Positions 33,961-44,789 of a stretch of DNA of 64,000 nucleotides are shown here, in pieces. Numbering within the stretch: the stretch's first letter is position 1; each line of letters opens with the position of its first letter. The DNA is taken from contig OY723273.1 of NCBI GenBank assembly GCA_963210315.1, forward strand, positions 434,001-498,000, read 5' to 3'. The notes below the pieces were generated by a model that was not told where the DNA came from, ran no database searches, and saw only the letters and a list, made by a program, of their open reading frames with translations. This DNA comes from Rhynchopus euleeides (lineage: Eukaryota; Euglenozoa; Diplonemea; Diplonemida; Diplonemidae). Made by a program: the position numbers and the translations under genes.

Positions 33961-34827
33961 ATGTGCTGCAAGCGTGGCCACCACGGCTGCCGCGACCATG
34001 ACCTGCCCCCCTGCGGGGTCTGCGCCTCTCTGCCTGAGCTGGATGACAGACGCCCCACCGCTTGCTGCAAGAAGGGCCACCACGCCCCTCCCGCCCCTGC
34101 GACGCCTGTGGAGGCAGACGCCCCCACCCCGCCGCCCCATGTGCCGCCAACCCCGCCCTTCCCAGAGGCGACTGCGCCTACCGTGGGGGATCTTCCCTCC
34201 ACCACGCCACCCCGTGTGCCTGCGCCTCAGCCCTCCCCTGAAGCGACCCCGTGTCCCGCTACTCCCGAGCCCGCCACCCCTCCAGTTATCCTGAAGAGGC
34301 TGGCCCATACCGTGTGCTCCCCGGGCTCACCCCACCGCCACCTGATGCAGCCTCGTAGGAGGCTCTCACCCGACGGCGTCAGGCCATCCATCCCCGCCGT
34401 GGCGCAGCTGAAGCGCACCGCCTTAGAGGCGCATACCGGTTCCACCCCGGCACTGCCTGCCCAAAGGCCTAGGGTCGACCACGTGATCCCCACCGCTGAC
34501 GCTGACGCTGACGTGGGCGCCGCTGATCCGGACCCACCTTCTCCTACTACCTCCCCTCCCGACGGCGTGTCCGTTGACGCAGCCCTTCCCCAAAGGCCCC
34601 GTTCTGGTGCCTCTTCCTCCTCCGCCCGTGCGCGGTCACCGCACGCGCCCACAGGCTTCCGGGCCTACCTTAATCCTCCCTCCTCACGTAGCGCGTCACC
34701 GGGCGCTACAGACCGTGTGGCGCCTGCGCCTTCTCCTCCTCCTGTGTCACTTCCCTCACCCCACCAGAGCAGCTCCTCTCTCAAACAAGGGGAGTCTACC
34801 GGGCCGCGGGCCCGCGTAGTTAAGTAG
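33961..34827 (+). CDS. Pro-rich protein with N-terminal Cys/His module (5' end uncertain)
   Basis: A 288-aa plus-strand frame from the first ATG. Residues 10-41 form a C-x2-H-x4-C-x2-C-x13-CC-x3-HH module, and residues 2-8 (CC-x3-HH) are the end of a preceding one. The frame is open upstream of the ATG and reads HRLLRCGTCSSSN there, which completes most of that first module. The true start is therefore probably upstream, perhaps through a splice acceptor, because the frame meets a stop near 33840 without another ATG and crosses a (GA)n tract at 33891-33913. After the modules the protein is Pro/Ala/Ser/Thr-rich and disordered, with scattered basic patches. The module resembles those in the RNase H-like gene at 13284. 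Function is unknown; metal and nucleic-acid binding is a guess. Confidence 0.6.
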   Translation: MCCKRGHHGCRDHDLPPCGVCASLPELDDRRPTACCKKGHHAPPAPATPVEADAPTPPPHVPPTPPFPEATAPTVGDLPSTTPPRVPAPQPSPEATPCPATPEPATPPVILKRLAHTVCSPGSPHRHLMQPRRRLSPDGVRPSIPAVAQLKRTALEAHTGSTPALPAQRPRVDHVIPTADADADVGAADPDPPSPTTSPPDGVSVDAALPQRPRSGASSSSARARSPHAPTGFRAYLNPPSSRSASPGATDRVAPAPSPPPVSLPSPHQSSSSLKQGESTGPRARVVK

Positions 34828-34882
34828 ACGACACCCTTGGGGTGCGAGTATTTTCGTTTCGGGGATATTCACACTATAAGCA

Positions 34883-34967
<85 letters not shown>

Positions 34968-35691
34968 AGGGCTGGGGAGGGAGAAGGCAGGACACGATGC
35001 ACGGGACGGTAGCATATGCTGTGTTGCATGCACCTCTGTTGCGTGTGATCGGCGTCCCTCACCCCCCCCCCCCTGACCAGTTGGCATTTTGTACAGCGGG
35101 CCCCCGCCCTCGAAGAGAGGCGCAGGCAGGCCGCGACGGCAAGCAACAAGCGACTCGGGTCCGCCTGCATGAAAATAAAGGGCTCCTCCCCTGACGGTTT
35201 CAAACAAAAAAACCAAAAAAATCGAGTGCCCTTTTGCCCCCCCCCCCCCCCCGGAACCGTTGCCTGCAGCGCGCCACCCCCCTCCCTGTCCCCTTCCTAT
35301 GGTTCCATGAGGCACGTGAAAAGTAAACACTAATCGTTGAGGCCTTCGCTCTGTGGCAAACCGTGTCGAATGTGACACGCCTATTTTGCAACAGGTCTCA
35401 CCTTTTGCACCTGATAGCAAGAACTCCCCCCCCCCCCAAGAAACCCTTCAGCTGTCCAAGATGTGGGGTGGGTGGGTGGGGTGTGGGGAGTGAGGGTTCG
35501 GAGTGGGTGGGGAGGATATGATTGTCGGAAATGAAGGTGAGATAAGTCACCCGGCACCCCTCTACGCAGGGGGAGGAGGGGCGGTGGGGGGGGGGGGGGT
35601 GTGAAATACCCCTCCCCCCTCCCGGTCGGTCGGACTCCCGCTGGCGGGAGTCCCGGCGGGGCTTTGCGAATATTGGGGACGGGCTCTACGC
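34828..35691. other. Spacer with long GA microsatellite
   Basis: Holds the (GA)n tract, poly(C) runs (35066-35075, 35239-35252), a partial GCCTTCGCTCTGTG mini-element at 35340-35400 and a hairpin of the form CCCGCTGGCGGG at 35637-35648. It ends at the 3' end of the ABC transporter gene. Confidence 0.5.
34886..34963 (+). repeat. (GA)n microsatellite, 78 bp
   Basis: An uninterrupted run of GA dinucleotides. Shorter GA runs occur at 12616, 28030, 29296, 33891 and 63945. Confidence 0.95.
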
Positions 35692-38600
35692 TCACTGCAG
35701 GTCGTCATCAGCATCCGCGATGGCATCGCAGACGTCAATCGTCCCGGACGCGATGTCCTTGAGGTGGTCGAAGCTGCCCGTCTGCTGGGCCATGCCGTAC
35801 AGCAGGGAGTTGGTGTCATTCAGCAGCTTGCTCGGTGTGTCGTACTCCGCGCAGATCCCCTTGTCCAAAACCATGATGCGGGTGCTGTCCATGATTGTCT
35901 GGAGGCGGTGCGCCACTGTCAGCACAGTGTAGTCCTTGAACTGCTCGCGCACTGTCTTCTGGATGGCGGTGTCGGTGGCGTGGTCGATGGATGCGGTTGC
36001 CTCGTCCATCAGGAGGATGCGCGAGTCGCTCTTCAGCAGGGCACGTGCCATGCAGAGGAGCTGGCGCTGCCCGACGCTGAAGTTCTGTCCGCCCTGCGTG
36101 ACGGAACCGTCCAGCCCGTCGTCGTGTGCCTCGAGGCGCTCCCTCATGTTGACCTGCGAGAGGCAGCGCCAGATCTCGTCGTCCGACGCCGTGTTGAAGG
36201 GGTCCAGGTTGCTGCGCACGGTGCCCTGGAACAGCACCGGGTCCTGCGGGATCATCGAGATGCTGCTGCGCAGCTCCTCCAGCTTCAGGGTGCGCAGGTC
36301 GCGGCCCCCGATGGTGATGCTGCCGCCGGCAATCTCGACGAGACGGAACAGGGCGAGCATGACAGTGCTCTTGCCTGCCCCTGTGCGGCCCACGACACCG
36401 ATGCGGTCACCGCTCTCAATAACCAGGCCACGCGGCCCGCCAAGGCCGTTCAGCACCAGAGGCAGACCCGGGCGGTACCGGAAGTGCACGTCGGTGAAGG
36501 TGATCTGTGGTGCGGTGGTGCGGTGGTGTGGTGGCGGTGGTACAACTATGTGTGCCAGAGAGAACAGTGGGCTTGTGCAAGGCGTGGGCGTGCCATAGCA
36601 CGTTCGCGCTTCAGAGCAGTGTGTTGATGTAAGTGGTTGGATGCCATACCCGTCCGTCGTGGGGCCAACCGACAGGCTTCTTCGCCACAGATGAGTACCC
36701 CTGCACCTCGAAGTTCGACGTCGTGACCTCCGTGAACTCGTCAGTGTTAGGGGAGTACAGCTGCACCTCACCCTGGGCGCGCTTGTTCGCCTTCACGTCC
36801 GTCACAACAACCATCTCGTTGGTGTCGGGGTCCAGGTACTGCTGCCCACGGAAGTGGCTTGTCGGCGGGCCATCCGTGTCGTACTGCAGCGTGGGCTCCT
36901 GTGGATGTGTGGGGAGGCATGGTGTGGGGTGGCACATCGACACAACACACACACGACATGGTGCCCGGTACCCCGGGCTATCCTTCTGGGCGCATCTCTG
37001 CGAGATGCACCTGCCAGAGGCAGCACCCACATACCTGGTCGATCTCCTCGGAGAACTCGACAATACGCTCCACACCGTTCATCTGCGCCTCCAGGTCGGC
37101 AACCTGGCGCACGAGGAAGCTGAGCTGGCTCGTCAGCGACATGGAGTACACGATGCCGAGAGACAACAGACCGATGCTGCCCTCCATGCCGATCTCAGGG
37201 GACAGCACTGCGAACAGGGCCGTGGCACACGCGATGATGTTCCCCAGAAGCTCCAGACGGATCGCCAGCCAACGGTTGCACGCGATGTTCGCGAACGACG
37301 TCCGCGTCGTCAGGTCGATGCGCTTCCTGTTCTCCTTCAGGAACTCCTCCTGCATAGAGTACGACGTGATAGTGTTCACCCCCGTCAGGGTCTCTGTGAA
37401 GTGCTGGAAAAGCGGGGACTTGTAAATGCTGTCCAGACGCTTCGTCTCCCTGTTGGTGCGGATGAACCTCCGCAGGATGAAGTAGTACACGATAGCACCC
37501 GGCACCAGCAGGGCAAGCATGATCTGCTGACCCGCCGCAATCACAATCACGTACGCAATCACAGAGATGATCATCTGGAAGAAGGTGATGACGGTGGGTG
37601 GCAGCACCACATCGATCTGGTCGATGTCACGCGAGAACCTGTTGATAATACGCCCCAGGGGGGTCGTGTCGAAGAAGGACATCGGCGCCTTCAGCACGTT
37701 CACAACAAGGTTCTCGTGGAAGCTCCGAGAGGCACGCTGGAACCGCGAGTAGGAGAAGAAGCCACGGCACAGATTGACAAGGCACGTCGCCAGAATCAGC
37801 CCCGCGTAGATCGCAATGTGCGCACCCTTCGACAGCGACTGGCCCGGAGCGTCCTTCGCCTTGTCGGGGTCAGACGTGTCATTCCCGTCACTCCACCACG
37901 TCAGGAACAGGTCGCACATCTGGATGCCCGCCTGGTTGATGGCGAACAGCACCATCATCAGGGCGAAGGAGGACCAGCCACCGCCCGCCTTCACATAGCT
38001 GAAGTACATGTGGGACTTCACGCTCCCCTGCGCCCGCTCCTCCTGCTTGATGAGCTTCCCCTTCCCGGTGCTGGGCGTGGGGACCTTCTCCACCTCAACC
38101 ACCGCTGTGCTCTCCTCGTCCTTCTCCTCCTCGGCCTGCTTCTCAGGCACCGGCGACTTCGACGTCTCCGCACGGAGCACCGAGAAGAAGTCCGCACCCT
38201 CCCCGTCGTAGCGCAGCAGCTGGTCCAAGATAGGGTTCTCGGGGGACCCGTGCAGCGAGGCAGCGATGCGCCCGTCCTGCAGGTAGATCACGTCGTCGGC
38301 AAACTTGAGGAAGTGGATCTGGTGCGTCACCAGGACACGCGTCTTGCCCTCCAGCAGGGCGGAGGGCCAGTCATCCGGCTTCTCGTGGGTGGCAGACCCG
38401 ATGACCTTCTTCATGAGGCTGAGCCCAACGTGGGGGTCCACGGCGGACAGCGGGTCGTCCAGCACGGTGACCTCGCGGTCGGAGTACACCGCACGTGCAA
38501 TAGAGACACGCTGCTTCTGCCCACCCGAGAGGTTCACACCCTTCTCGCCAATCTCCGTCGAGTCGCCCTCCTGCAGCTGTGCCAGGTCGTGCGTCAGCTG

Positions 38601-40697
38601 GCACTTGTCAACCACTTCCGCATAGCGGTCCTCGTCGGGGTTGGCGAAGAACAGGATGTTGTTCTTCAGGGTCGTGTTCATGATCCACGCCTGCTGCTGC
38701 GAGTATGCGATGGCATCCCCGACGAACCGGTTGTCCTGGTCGAAGTGCCCCGGGCGGTACAGCTCTGTGGTGGAGCTGGAGTCGACGTTCCCCAGGATGG
38801 ACTCCAGGAGGCAGGTCTTCCCACTGCCGGTGGCACCCACGATCATCGTCAGGCGGTTCTTCCGGATCTTCAGGTTGACGTCCTGCAGGACGGTCTTCGG
38901 GACCATCTTGTTCTTCGCCACCTCCTTCTTAGCCTTCTTCGGGGCAGGCTTCTTCGCATTCCCACCCCTGGCAGGGGCGTTGGCAGCGCTGGAGTCATTC
39001 ACGTTGACAGACACCTGCTGTGCCTTCCGCTCCTCGATGCGCTCCGGCGTGAGCTGGACCAGCTCCGGGGCAAGCGTGGGGATGACCTGGGGCTCGTAGG
39101 CATGGAACTCGCCGTTCTTCACGACGAAGGCGGAGTCCTCGTGCTCCCTCGGGATGGGCCTGCAGTAGGTGCCCTGCTGGTCCCGGGTGAGCGACTCGAG
39201 GAAGGTCGTCATTCTGTCGAAGGAGACCTTCGCGTTGACCATCATGTTGAACTGCAGAGGCAGGATGAGGAAGGGGAAGCGCAGGATGGAGAACAGCGAC
39301 ATGGAGGGGAACACGACGGAGGGCTCGATGGAGTACCCCATGCAGGCGTAGACAATGAAGGTCGTGGCTGCGAGCATGATGGGGGTCATGTAGATGAGGG
39401 AGAACATCACGACACGCAGGTTCTGCTGGTGGGCCAGCTTGTCGACCTCCTTCGTCCGGATGTCCGTCACCTGCTTCTCGCTCTTGCGGTCCCACCCCAT
39501 GAACTTGATGACGCGGATGCCGGAGAGAACCTCAGTCACTGTCTTGATGCGCTCATCCGTGAACTTCGCCATCTGCTCGCGGATCGTCATCATCTTGCGC
39601 ATGAGACGCCCCTGCAGCGGGGAGGTGAACACCATCACACCGATACCTGCAAACAGAGCAACGTTCACCAGCCTGTACAGCAGCACGGCACTGACGATGA
39701 TCTGCAGGGGTGCGCTCCACAGGGTGTGCAGCGAGTTCATCACGTCGTTGGCACGCTGTGCGTCGGTGGACATCATGTTGACAATACGCCCCGTGTTGAG
39801 GTCGGGGTTGGCGCGCGTCTTCTCATTCAGCTTGAGGGCATGGTCAAAGATGGCAGCACTCAGGCACTGCTTCAGCTTCATACCCACCCGGGCAGAGTGG
39901 TAGAAGTACTGGTTGACGCACAGCGACTGGATCACCTGGGAGACGAACAGGACACCCACGATGATCATCCCCTCGCTGAGGGGCGGGTCCGACTTGTCCT
40001 TGTCCTGGTACCTGTTGAGGTAGTCAATGATGGCCTGCAGCGCGAGGGGCCCCGCAAAGATGGTGATGTCGTTCCCCAGCTTGTAGATCCCGGCAAGCGC
40101 AATCTCCTTCCCGAAGGCGTTGCTGAGGCCCCACGTGATCCACGGGGTCTTGGGAACCGGCTTCCCCGAGTCCAGGGTCAGGAGGTGCGGCTTGATGAAG
40201 GACCCGTGTCCCTCCTTGCAGTCGAAGTACCGCTCGCCGTAGAACCAGCCGTCGCCACCGATGGTGACCATGGGCTTCTTCTTGTTGTCGGGGATCTTCT
40301 CCTCGCGGCGGAGCTCGTCCCACTCGACACCGGCATACCAGGCGCTGGGGTTGACGCTATAGGGGAGGCGGCCCACCCACTTCAAGGTGCCCTTCTTGCC
40401 GTTGTCGTCGCTCAGGCGCGACCCGATCTGGTCAGCCCAGGTCTGCGAGAGGACCATCTCGTGCGACCAGCTCTTCTTCCACTTATCCAGAAGCTCGCTT
40501 GCCCGGTCCTCCTTGCTGACGTGAACCAGGTCCTCCAGTTCGAGGGTACGTGCGTACCCTGTGTCGACCATCGGGGTCACCCAGCTGAACATGATCTTCG
40601 ACAGAAGGCCAGACTGCTCTTCCTCGCTCGGGCCATCTGCCTGCTCGTTGTCATGCTGCACGTCGTCGTTGATCGGGAGTTGGACGTATCCACTCAT
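35692..40697 (-). CDS. ABCC/MRP-type ABC transporter with inserted CAP-Gly domain
   Basis: Three exons join in frame: 40697-37035, 36898-36650 and 36504-35692, with introns of 136 and 145 bp (donors GTATGT and GTATGG). The product is 1574 aa. It is a full transporter: TMD1, NBD1 (Walker A GATGSGKT about 621-628, signature LSGGQKQR, Walker B VTVLDDPLSAVD), TMD2, NBD2 (Walker A GRTGAGKST about 1343-1351, signature FSVGQRQ, Walker B ILLMDEATASID). NBD1 has Asp in place of the catalytic Glu, as is usual in MRPs. Residues about 92-172 (40182-40424) match a CAP-Gly domain: GTLKWVGRLP, WYAGVEWDE, GGDG, and YGERYFDCKEGHGSFIKP. It sits between the N-terminal pre-TMD segment (SWVTPMVDTGYARTLELEDL) and TMD1, and is unusual for the family. 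It would export conjugates or drugs across a membrane; CAP-Gly suggests a link to microtubules. Confidence 0.92.
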
Positions 40698-41330
40698 CTT
40701 GCCGTGAAAGCAGTGACCACAGCCACTGCTCGTGCCTGCGGTGTGGTGGTGTGTGATTTGTGGGATGCTCCTCTTCCCTCACTCTCTGGGCAATGAAGGC
40801 GGGCGCTTCTTTGTCTGGAACCCGAGGCGGTGGTGGTGGCACGGCACAGAGTGGGCATTTCGCCCCTCCGGCCCCTGGCAACTGGAAAACTCTCAGGGAG
40901 GGGGGGTCGGGTCTGTCCCTCGTTTTGGACGGATGCAACCGAGGACATTTCTTTTCGTTCCTTCATAGACTGGCGTGCCTTCAGCCAATCCACCTGTGTC
41001 CCCAATTGGTGCCAGAAGGCGTCGCACTTCCCGTGTGTGGATGCAAATTCTCTTCCACCCCACCCACACCCGATCCAGGTACTGAATTGGTTCGGTTCTG
41101 GGTTGTTTCGGATTTCTTTTCGACTGAACAAAAATAACGTGCATAGCGGAGAGCACTGGAACCGCCACGCCGTTTCTTCTTCTTTTTTCTGCTTGCCATG
41201 TTTTTTTTTAACAGCGCCGGGCCAGGACAAAAAGGAGAACGCAAAGAATGGGGGAAATATCACATGAAGTATCGCATCACTCAGCACCACCACGCAACCC
41301 ACGAAAGAGGGTGGAAGGACAACGAAGGAA

Positions 41331-43682
41331 CTAACTGTCGTCGTTCTGTGTCCAGTGCGCCTTGTTCTCCTCTGTCAGGTCCACAGAGAAGTGCATGTCG
41401 GGCAGGAACTCGGAAATGCATTCGAACAGCGGCACGACAATGTAGTTCATGAAGGCAATCTGGCCCTTGGCCATGGCAGGGGAGTACCGGTCCATGAACG
41501 GTGAGCAAGGGAACCCGAGGTTGCGTTCGCGGTCCCCCTGCATGTAGAACTCGTCGGCGATCTGGTTGCACCACCCCAGGTAAAGCTTCTGATCTCTGCC
41601 GCAGTTGGAGATGTCCGCCATCTTGACGGCCATCGACAGCGCCAACCGGATGTCGTCCTTTTTCTTGAAGTCGTGGTCCTCCACAAGCCGGCGCTTGAAG
41701 GTACCCAGGATCTTCGCGTGCAGCCCCATGTCCGTCGCAAGGACCATCTCCACAAGCGTCTCGCGGATGTCGCGCTTCTGGTCGTCGGAGAACCCCTGCA
41801 GGATGTTGAACTTCTCCATCTTCATCAGCTCGAACACGCTGCTGACGTGGATGTTCTCCAGAATCGAGCGGTCGTTGAACAGCGTTGCGAGGTAGGTCTG
41901 GACCCTGAGGCAGTGTGTGTATGGCCGTAAGTTAGGCAGATGAGGATGCAACACCACCACCGCTTCTTCTGGAGCACCGAACCCCACACAGTATAGGCAC
42001 AACCCCTCGCAAGGTCATCACATTAGCACGCTGAAAGGCAGACGGTACACAACAGGCAGAGCCGCATTACATCCAGGGGCATACTTGATGTGGTAGTTGT
42101 TGTTAATGCCAGGGTGGTTGTAGTCGTGGATGATAGCCGCGCACAACGCCGCGAACACGTCTTCGTTTGCAAGGTTGCATTTCTGCGTGGGTGTGGGTGT
42201 GTGGGTGCGAGCCAGGATGTATGTGCCCTCATTGTCAAGGGCGTTCCGGACACATCCTCGTTTGTGTGTAGTACGGTTGGGTCTGATGAACAGAAACCTG
42301 TTCATCAGACTGGAGCTGTTCATAGGCTGTCCTGACCCGATGGGGCAGGCTGGCTTGGTGAAGAGTACACCAACTGCTGGAGTAAGCGCCACCCGCCCAT
42401 CCACACGCTTGCCTGCAACCCCGTGACATACCTTGATCAGCCCGCCGCCCGACAGGATGTAGTGTGTAATGTGCAGCACGTCCGCAGCGTGCATCGAGTT
42501 GTGGTACGGGTTCGGGTGGTAGCCTGCCAAACAGAAAAGAGCAAAAAAAAATGCGGAGAAGTTGATACACACCCACACCCAACCTGCACCCCACCCCCCA
42601 CACCTCTCACTCCCACACCCCATACCTGACTCGACCAGCGACAGCCAGTTCAGGACGATCTTCTCATTCAGGTTGAAGGTCTGCATGAACCCATAGCGGT
42701 GGAAAAGGGCGTACGCGGTGGCAAAGAGAGACCCGCCTGCCGGCTGCTCCAACAGCCCCTCATGCATGAACGACCCGCAGGTCGTTTCCTGGAGTGCGAA
42801 CACATCGAAGCCCCACTCGTCGACATGCGATAGGATGTCGTACACACGCTGCTGCATCTCGACGGGGAGGTTCTCGCGTATGGAGTTGAACTCCGAAACG
42901 GCGTAAGGCTTCACGATGCAGCAGTACTGGAACACCTTGGCGTCTGCGTCATACACCTGCCCGTCGGCAAAATCCATGAACTGCGCCTTGATGACGCGGA
43001 GCAGGCCGACATCAAAGTCTTTGCAGTCCTTGTCGCCCAGCGGGTTGCGCACACGCGAGATGACCTCCTCATCATCGATGATCTCCTCGTCCGCCTCCCC
43101 GTTCTCCGCAGCGGCCTTCTTCTTGATCTCCTCCAGGGCGGACAGCTCCTTCTGCAGGTCTGTGATGCGCGCCTGGTTGTACTCCACCTTCTCCTGACAC
43201 CCCTGGATGGTGTCCTTCATCAGCTGCTCCTCGCTGACAAGGGATTTGTACCGCTCCATCGCCTCCGTGGCCTTCGTGGAAGCCTCCTCGACAAGGCGGT
43301 CAGGGTCCTTCGATACGCGCAGCTTTGAGAAGCTGATGATGTTGTCCAACATCAGGGAATGCCCGTTGGTCTCTGAGCGTTGGAGCTGGAACCTCCCGCA
43401 CCCAGGAACTTCGAGGGTGCAGTGGTCCTGTCCCTCAGCAGCGGCGGTGCATTTGTTGCGGTTGAATGACTCCGTCATGGCGCTGAAGAACTGCTTGTAG
43501 TCCGTCGCCCCACTCTTCGTGAGGTAGCCATCGTCGTAGCGTCCTTCAAAGCAGTCGTTTGCAGGCGTTGTTGCCGTCAACGCCAGATGCCCATTCCCAC
43601 CAGTCTTGGCAAGAACCACGGTGTTGTTGTTAGTTTTCGTAAACAGCTTTGGGAGCTGCGCGAGCGCATCTTCCAGCGCCAT
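41331..43682 (-). CDS. Class I cyclic nucleotide phosphodiesterase
   Basis: Four exons join in frame: 43682-42626, 42523-42432, 42182-42085 and 41904-41331, giving 606 aa. The introns are 102, 249 and 180 bp, with donors GTATGG, GTATGT and GTATGC. The catalytic domain has the metal-binding HNSMHAADV (about 359-367), HDYNHPG, LATDMGLH, ADISNCGR and EFYMQGDRERNLG motifs, and GQIAFMNYIVVPLFE with the nucleotide-recognising Gln. The catalytic set is complete, so it should hydrolyse cAMP and/or cGMP. The N-terminal half has a coiled coil (EKVEYNQARITDLQKEL region) with an acidic stretch after it; no GAF domain is obvious. Intron 2 is longer than the others and contains a 13-bp hairpin. The start codon lies about 110 bp downstream of the hammerhead-bearing repeats on the same strand. 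The ABC transporter follows 633 bp further on. Confidence 0.92.
42281..42310. repeat. Perfect hairpin inside PDE intron 2
   Basis: GTCTGATGAACAG is followed by a 4-base AAAC loop and its exact complement. The 249-bp intron is the longest of the gene, so this may mark an inserted fragment or a structured element bringing the splice sites together. Confidence 0.8.
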
Positions 43683-43880
43683 GTGCCTCCCCCCCCCCCC
43701 TCCTTCGGCGGGTGTGTATTAGTCCTCGAAGATCTCGCGGAAAGAGGATGTGTCCCAGGAAGTCTGCATGTGCATGTGTATGTGTATGTGTGGTTATAAA
43801 GTTTTAAGGCGGTGTCGCCCTGCACGGGCAGTAGCACCTCCCCTTCAGTATCGCACTCCCGAAGGATTCCCCAACACGGC

Positions 43881-43990
43881 GTGACACCGGTTTCGACGCG
43901 TACTCTTCGTACCCCTCCCCCCGGCCGCGTCTCTTCAGCGAAGAACCGGGGATAATCGGACCAGGGCTAGCTAAACCCTGGTGGTGTCAC
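43881..43990 (-). ncRNA. Hammerhead ribozyme, copy A (type III layout)
   Basis: Read on the minus strand, the core is in order: GGTC (cleavage after C at 43959), short stem I (CGA...TCG), CTGAAGA, stem II GACGCG...CGCGTC (six perfect pairs starting with the consensus G-C), GAA, then ACC. Stem III pairs GGT with ACC and continues as GTGACACC with GGTGTCAC, with a side hairpin AGGG...CCCT inserted in the 5' strand. CUGANGA, G-C closing pair, GAAA and GUC are the invariant features of the motif. Stem I is only three pairs before an internal loop, which is weak. Confidence 0.72.
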
Positions 43991-44679
43991 GGGTGGGGTT
44001 GGAGAGGGAGAAAAGGAAGAAATGAAGTTGCGAAAAAGTCAAACACTGACACGTGAAATCAATAAAAAGGGTGGTATATATCGCCCCCTTGCTGCGACGA
44101 AGACACTAAATAGTCAGGCCGCTTCAAGAGTCTTGAGGGCTTGAAGGAAGAAACAGGTTGCTGATGAGTCTCAGGAGCAGGCACCTTTTGTCCGCCCACA
44201 TGACCTTCGCCCGAAGGCGAACCTCGTCCAGCTTGGCTCGATCGCCACAGAGAAGGGGATCATTCTCCGCTGTGGTGAACATCTTAAAAACCGAGGGTGC
44301 AGAGGTGGGGCAGCCCACTGGTGCGACAGCAGACCGCCCCCGGATAGCTATAACTAGTGCATAGGAAGCATACGACGGCACACGCAACAGATGCCGAAGG
44401 CACAACGGCGGGTCACTTTTAACCACCAGAGGAGTGGCACTCCCGAGGGGTGGGGAAGGGGGGGTAGTCACAACACTTTCGAAGGAAGAAAAGGGGCAAA
44501 TGGGATGTTTTGTGCAAGGTAGAAAGGAAGTCACAACATGAGGCAGGGGGGATTGCTCATCAGGCCTGGGGGAATAGAGGGTTTGTGTGTGGTTATAAAG
44601 TTTTAAGGCGGTGTCGCCCTGCACGGGCAGTAGCACCTCCCCTTCAGTATCGCACTCCCGAAGGATTCCCCAACACGAC

Positions 44680-44789
44680 GTGACACCGGTTTCGACGCGT
44701 ACTCTTCGTACCCCTCCCCCCGGCCGCGTCTCTTCAGCGAAGAACCGGGGATAATCGGACCAGGGCTAGCTAAACCCTGGTGGTGTCAC
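44680..44789 (-). ncRNA. Hammerhead ribozyme, copy B (type III layout)
   Basis: Identical in all core bases and stems to copy A, offset by 799 bp; the predicted cleavage is after the C at 44758. Cleavage at both copies would release a 799-nt RNA (44757 down to 43959) that could be circularised. Flanking bases outside stem III differ (CGACGTGACACC here, CGGCGTGACACC in copy A), while the ribozyme itself is unchanged. Confidence 0.72.

Noticed and set aside
36633-40796. 1387-codon open frame on the plus strand opposite the ABC transporter
   Set aside because: It is the mirror of a GC-rich third-position coding sequence, has no domains and crosses the transporter introns.
42281-42310. CTGATGA-ACA-GAAA in PDE intron 2 as a hammerhead core
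   Set aside because: The spacing leaves no stem II; the bases are fully explained by a simple perfect hairpin.
44158-44200. CTGATGAG on the plus strand just inside the retrozyme-like centre, as a possible further hammerhead
   Set aside because: No matching stem II and GAAA follow it.
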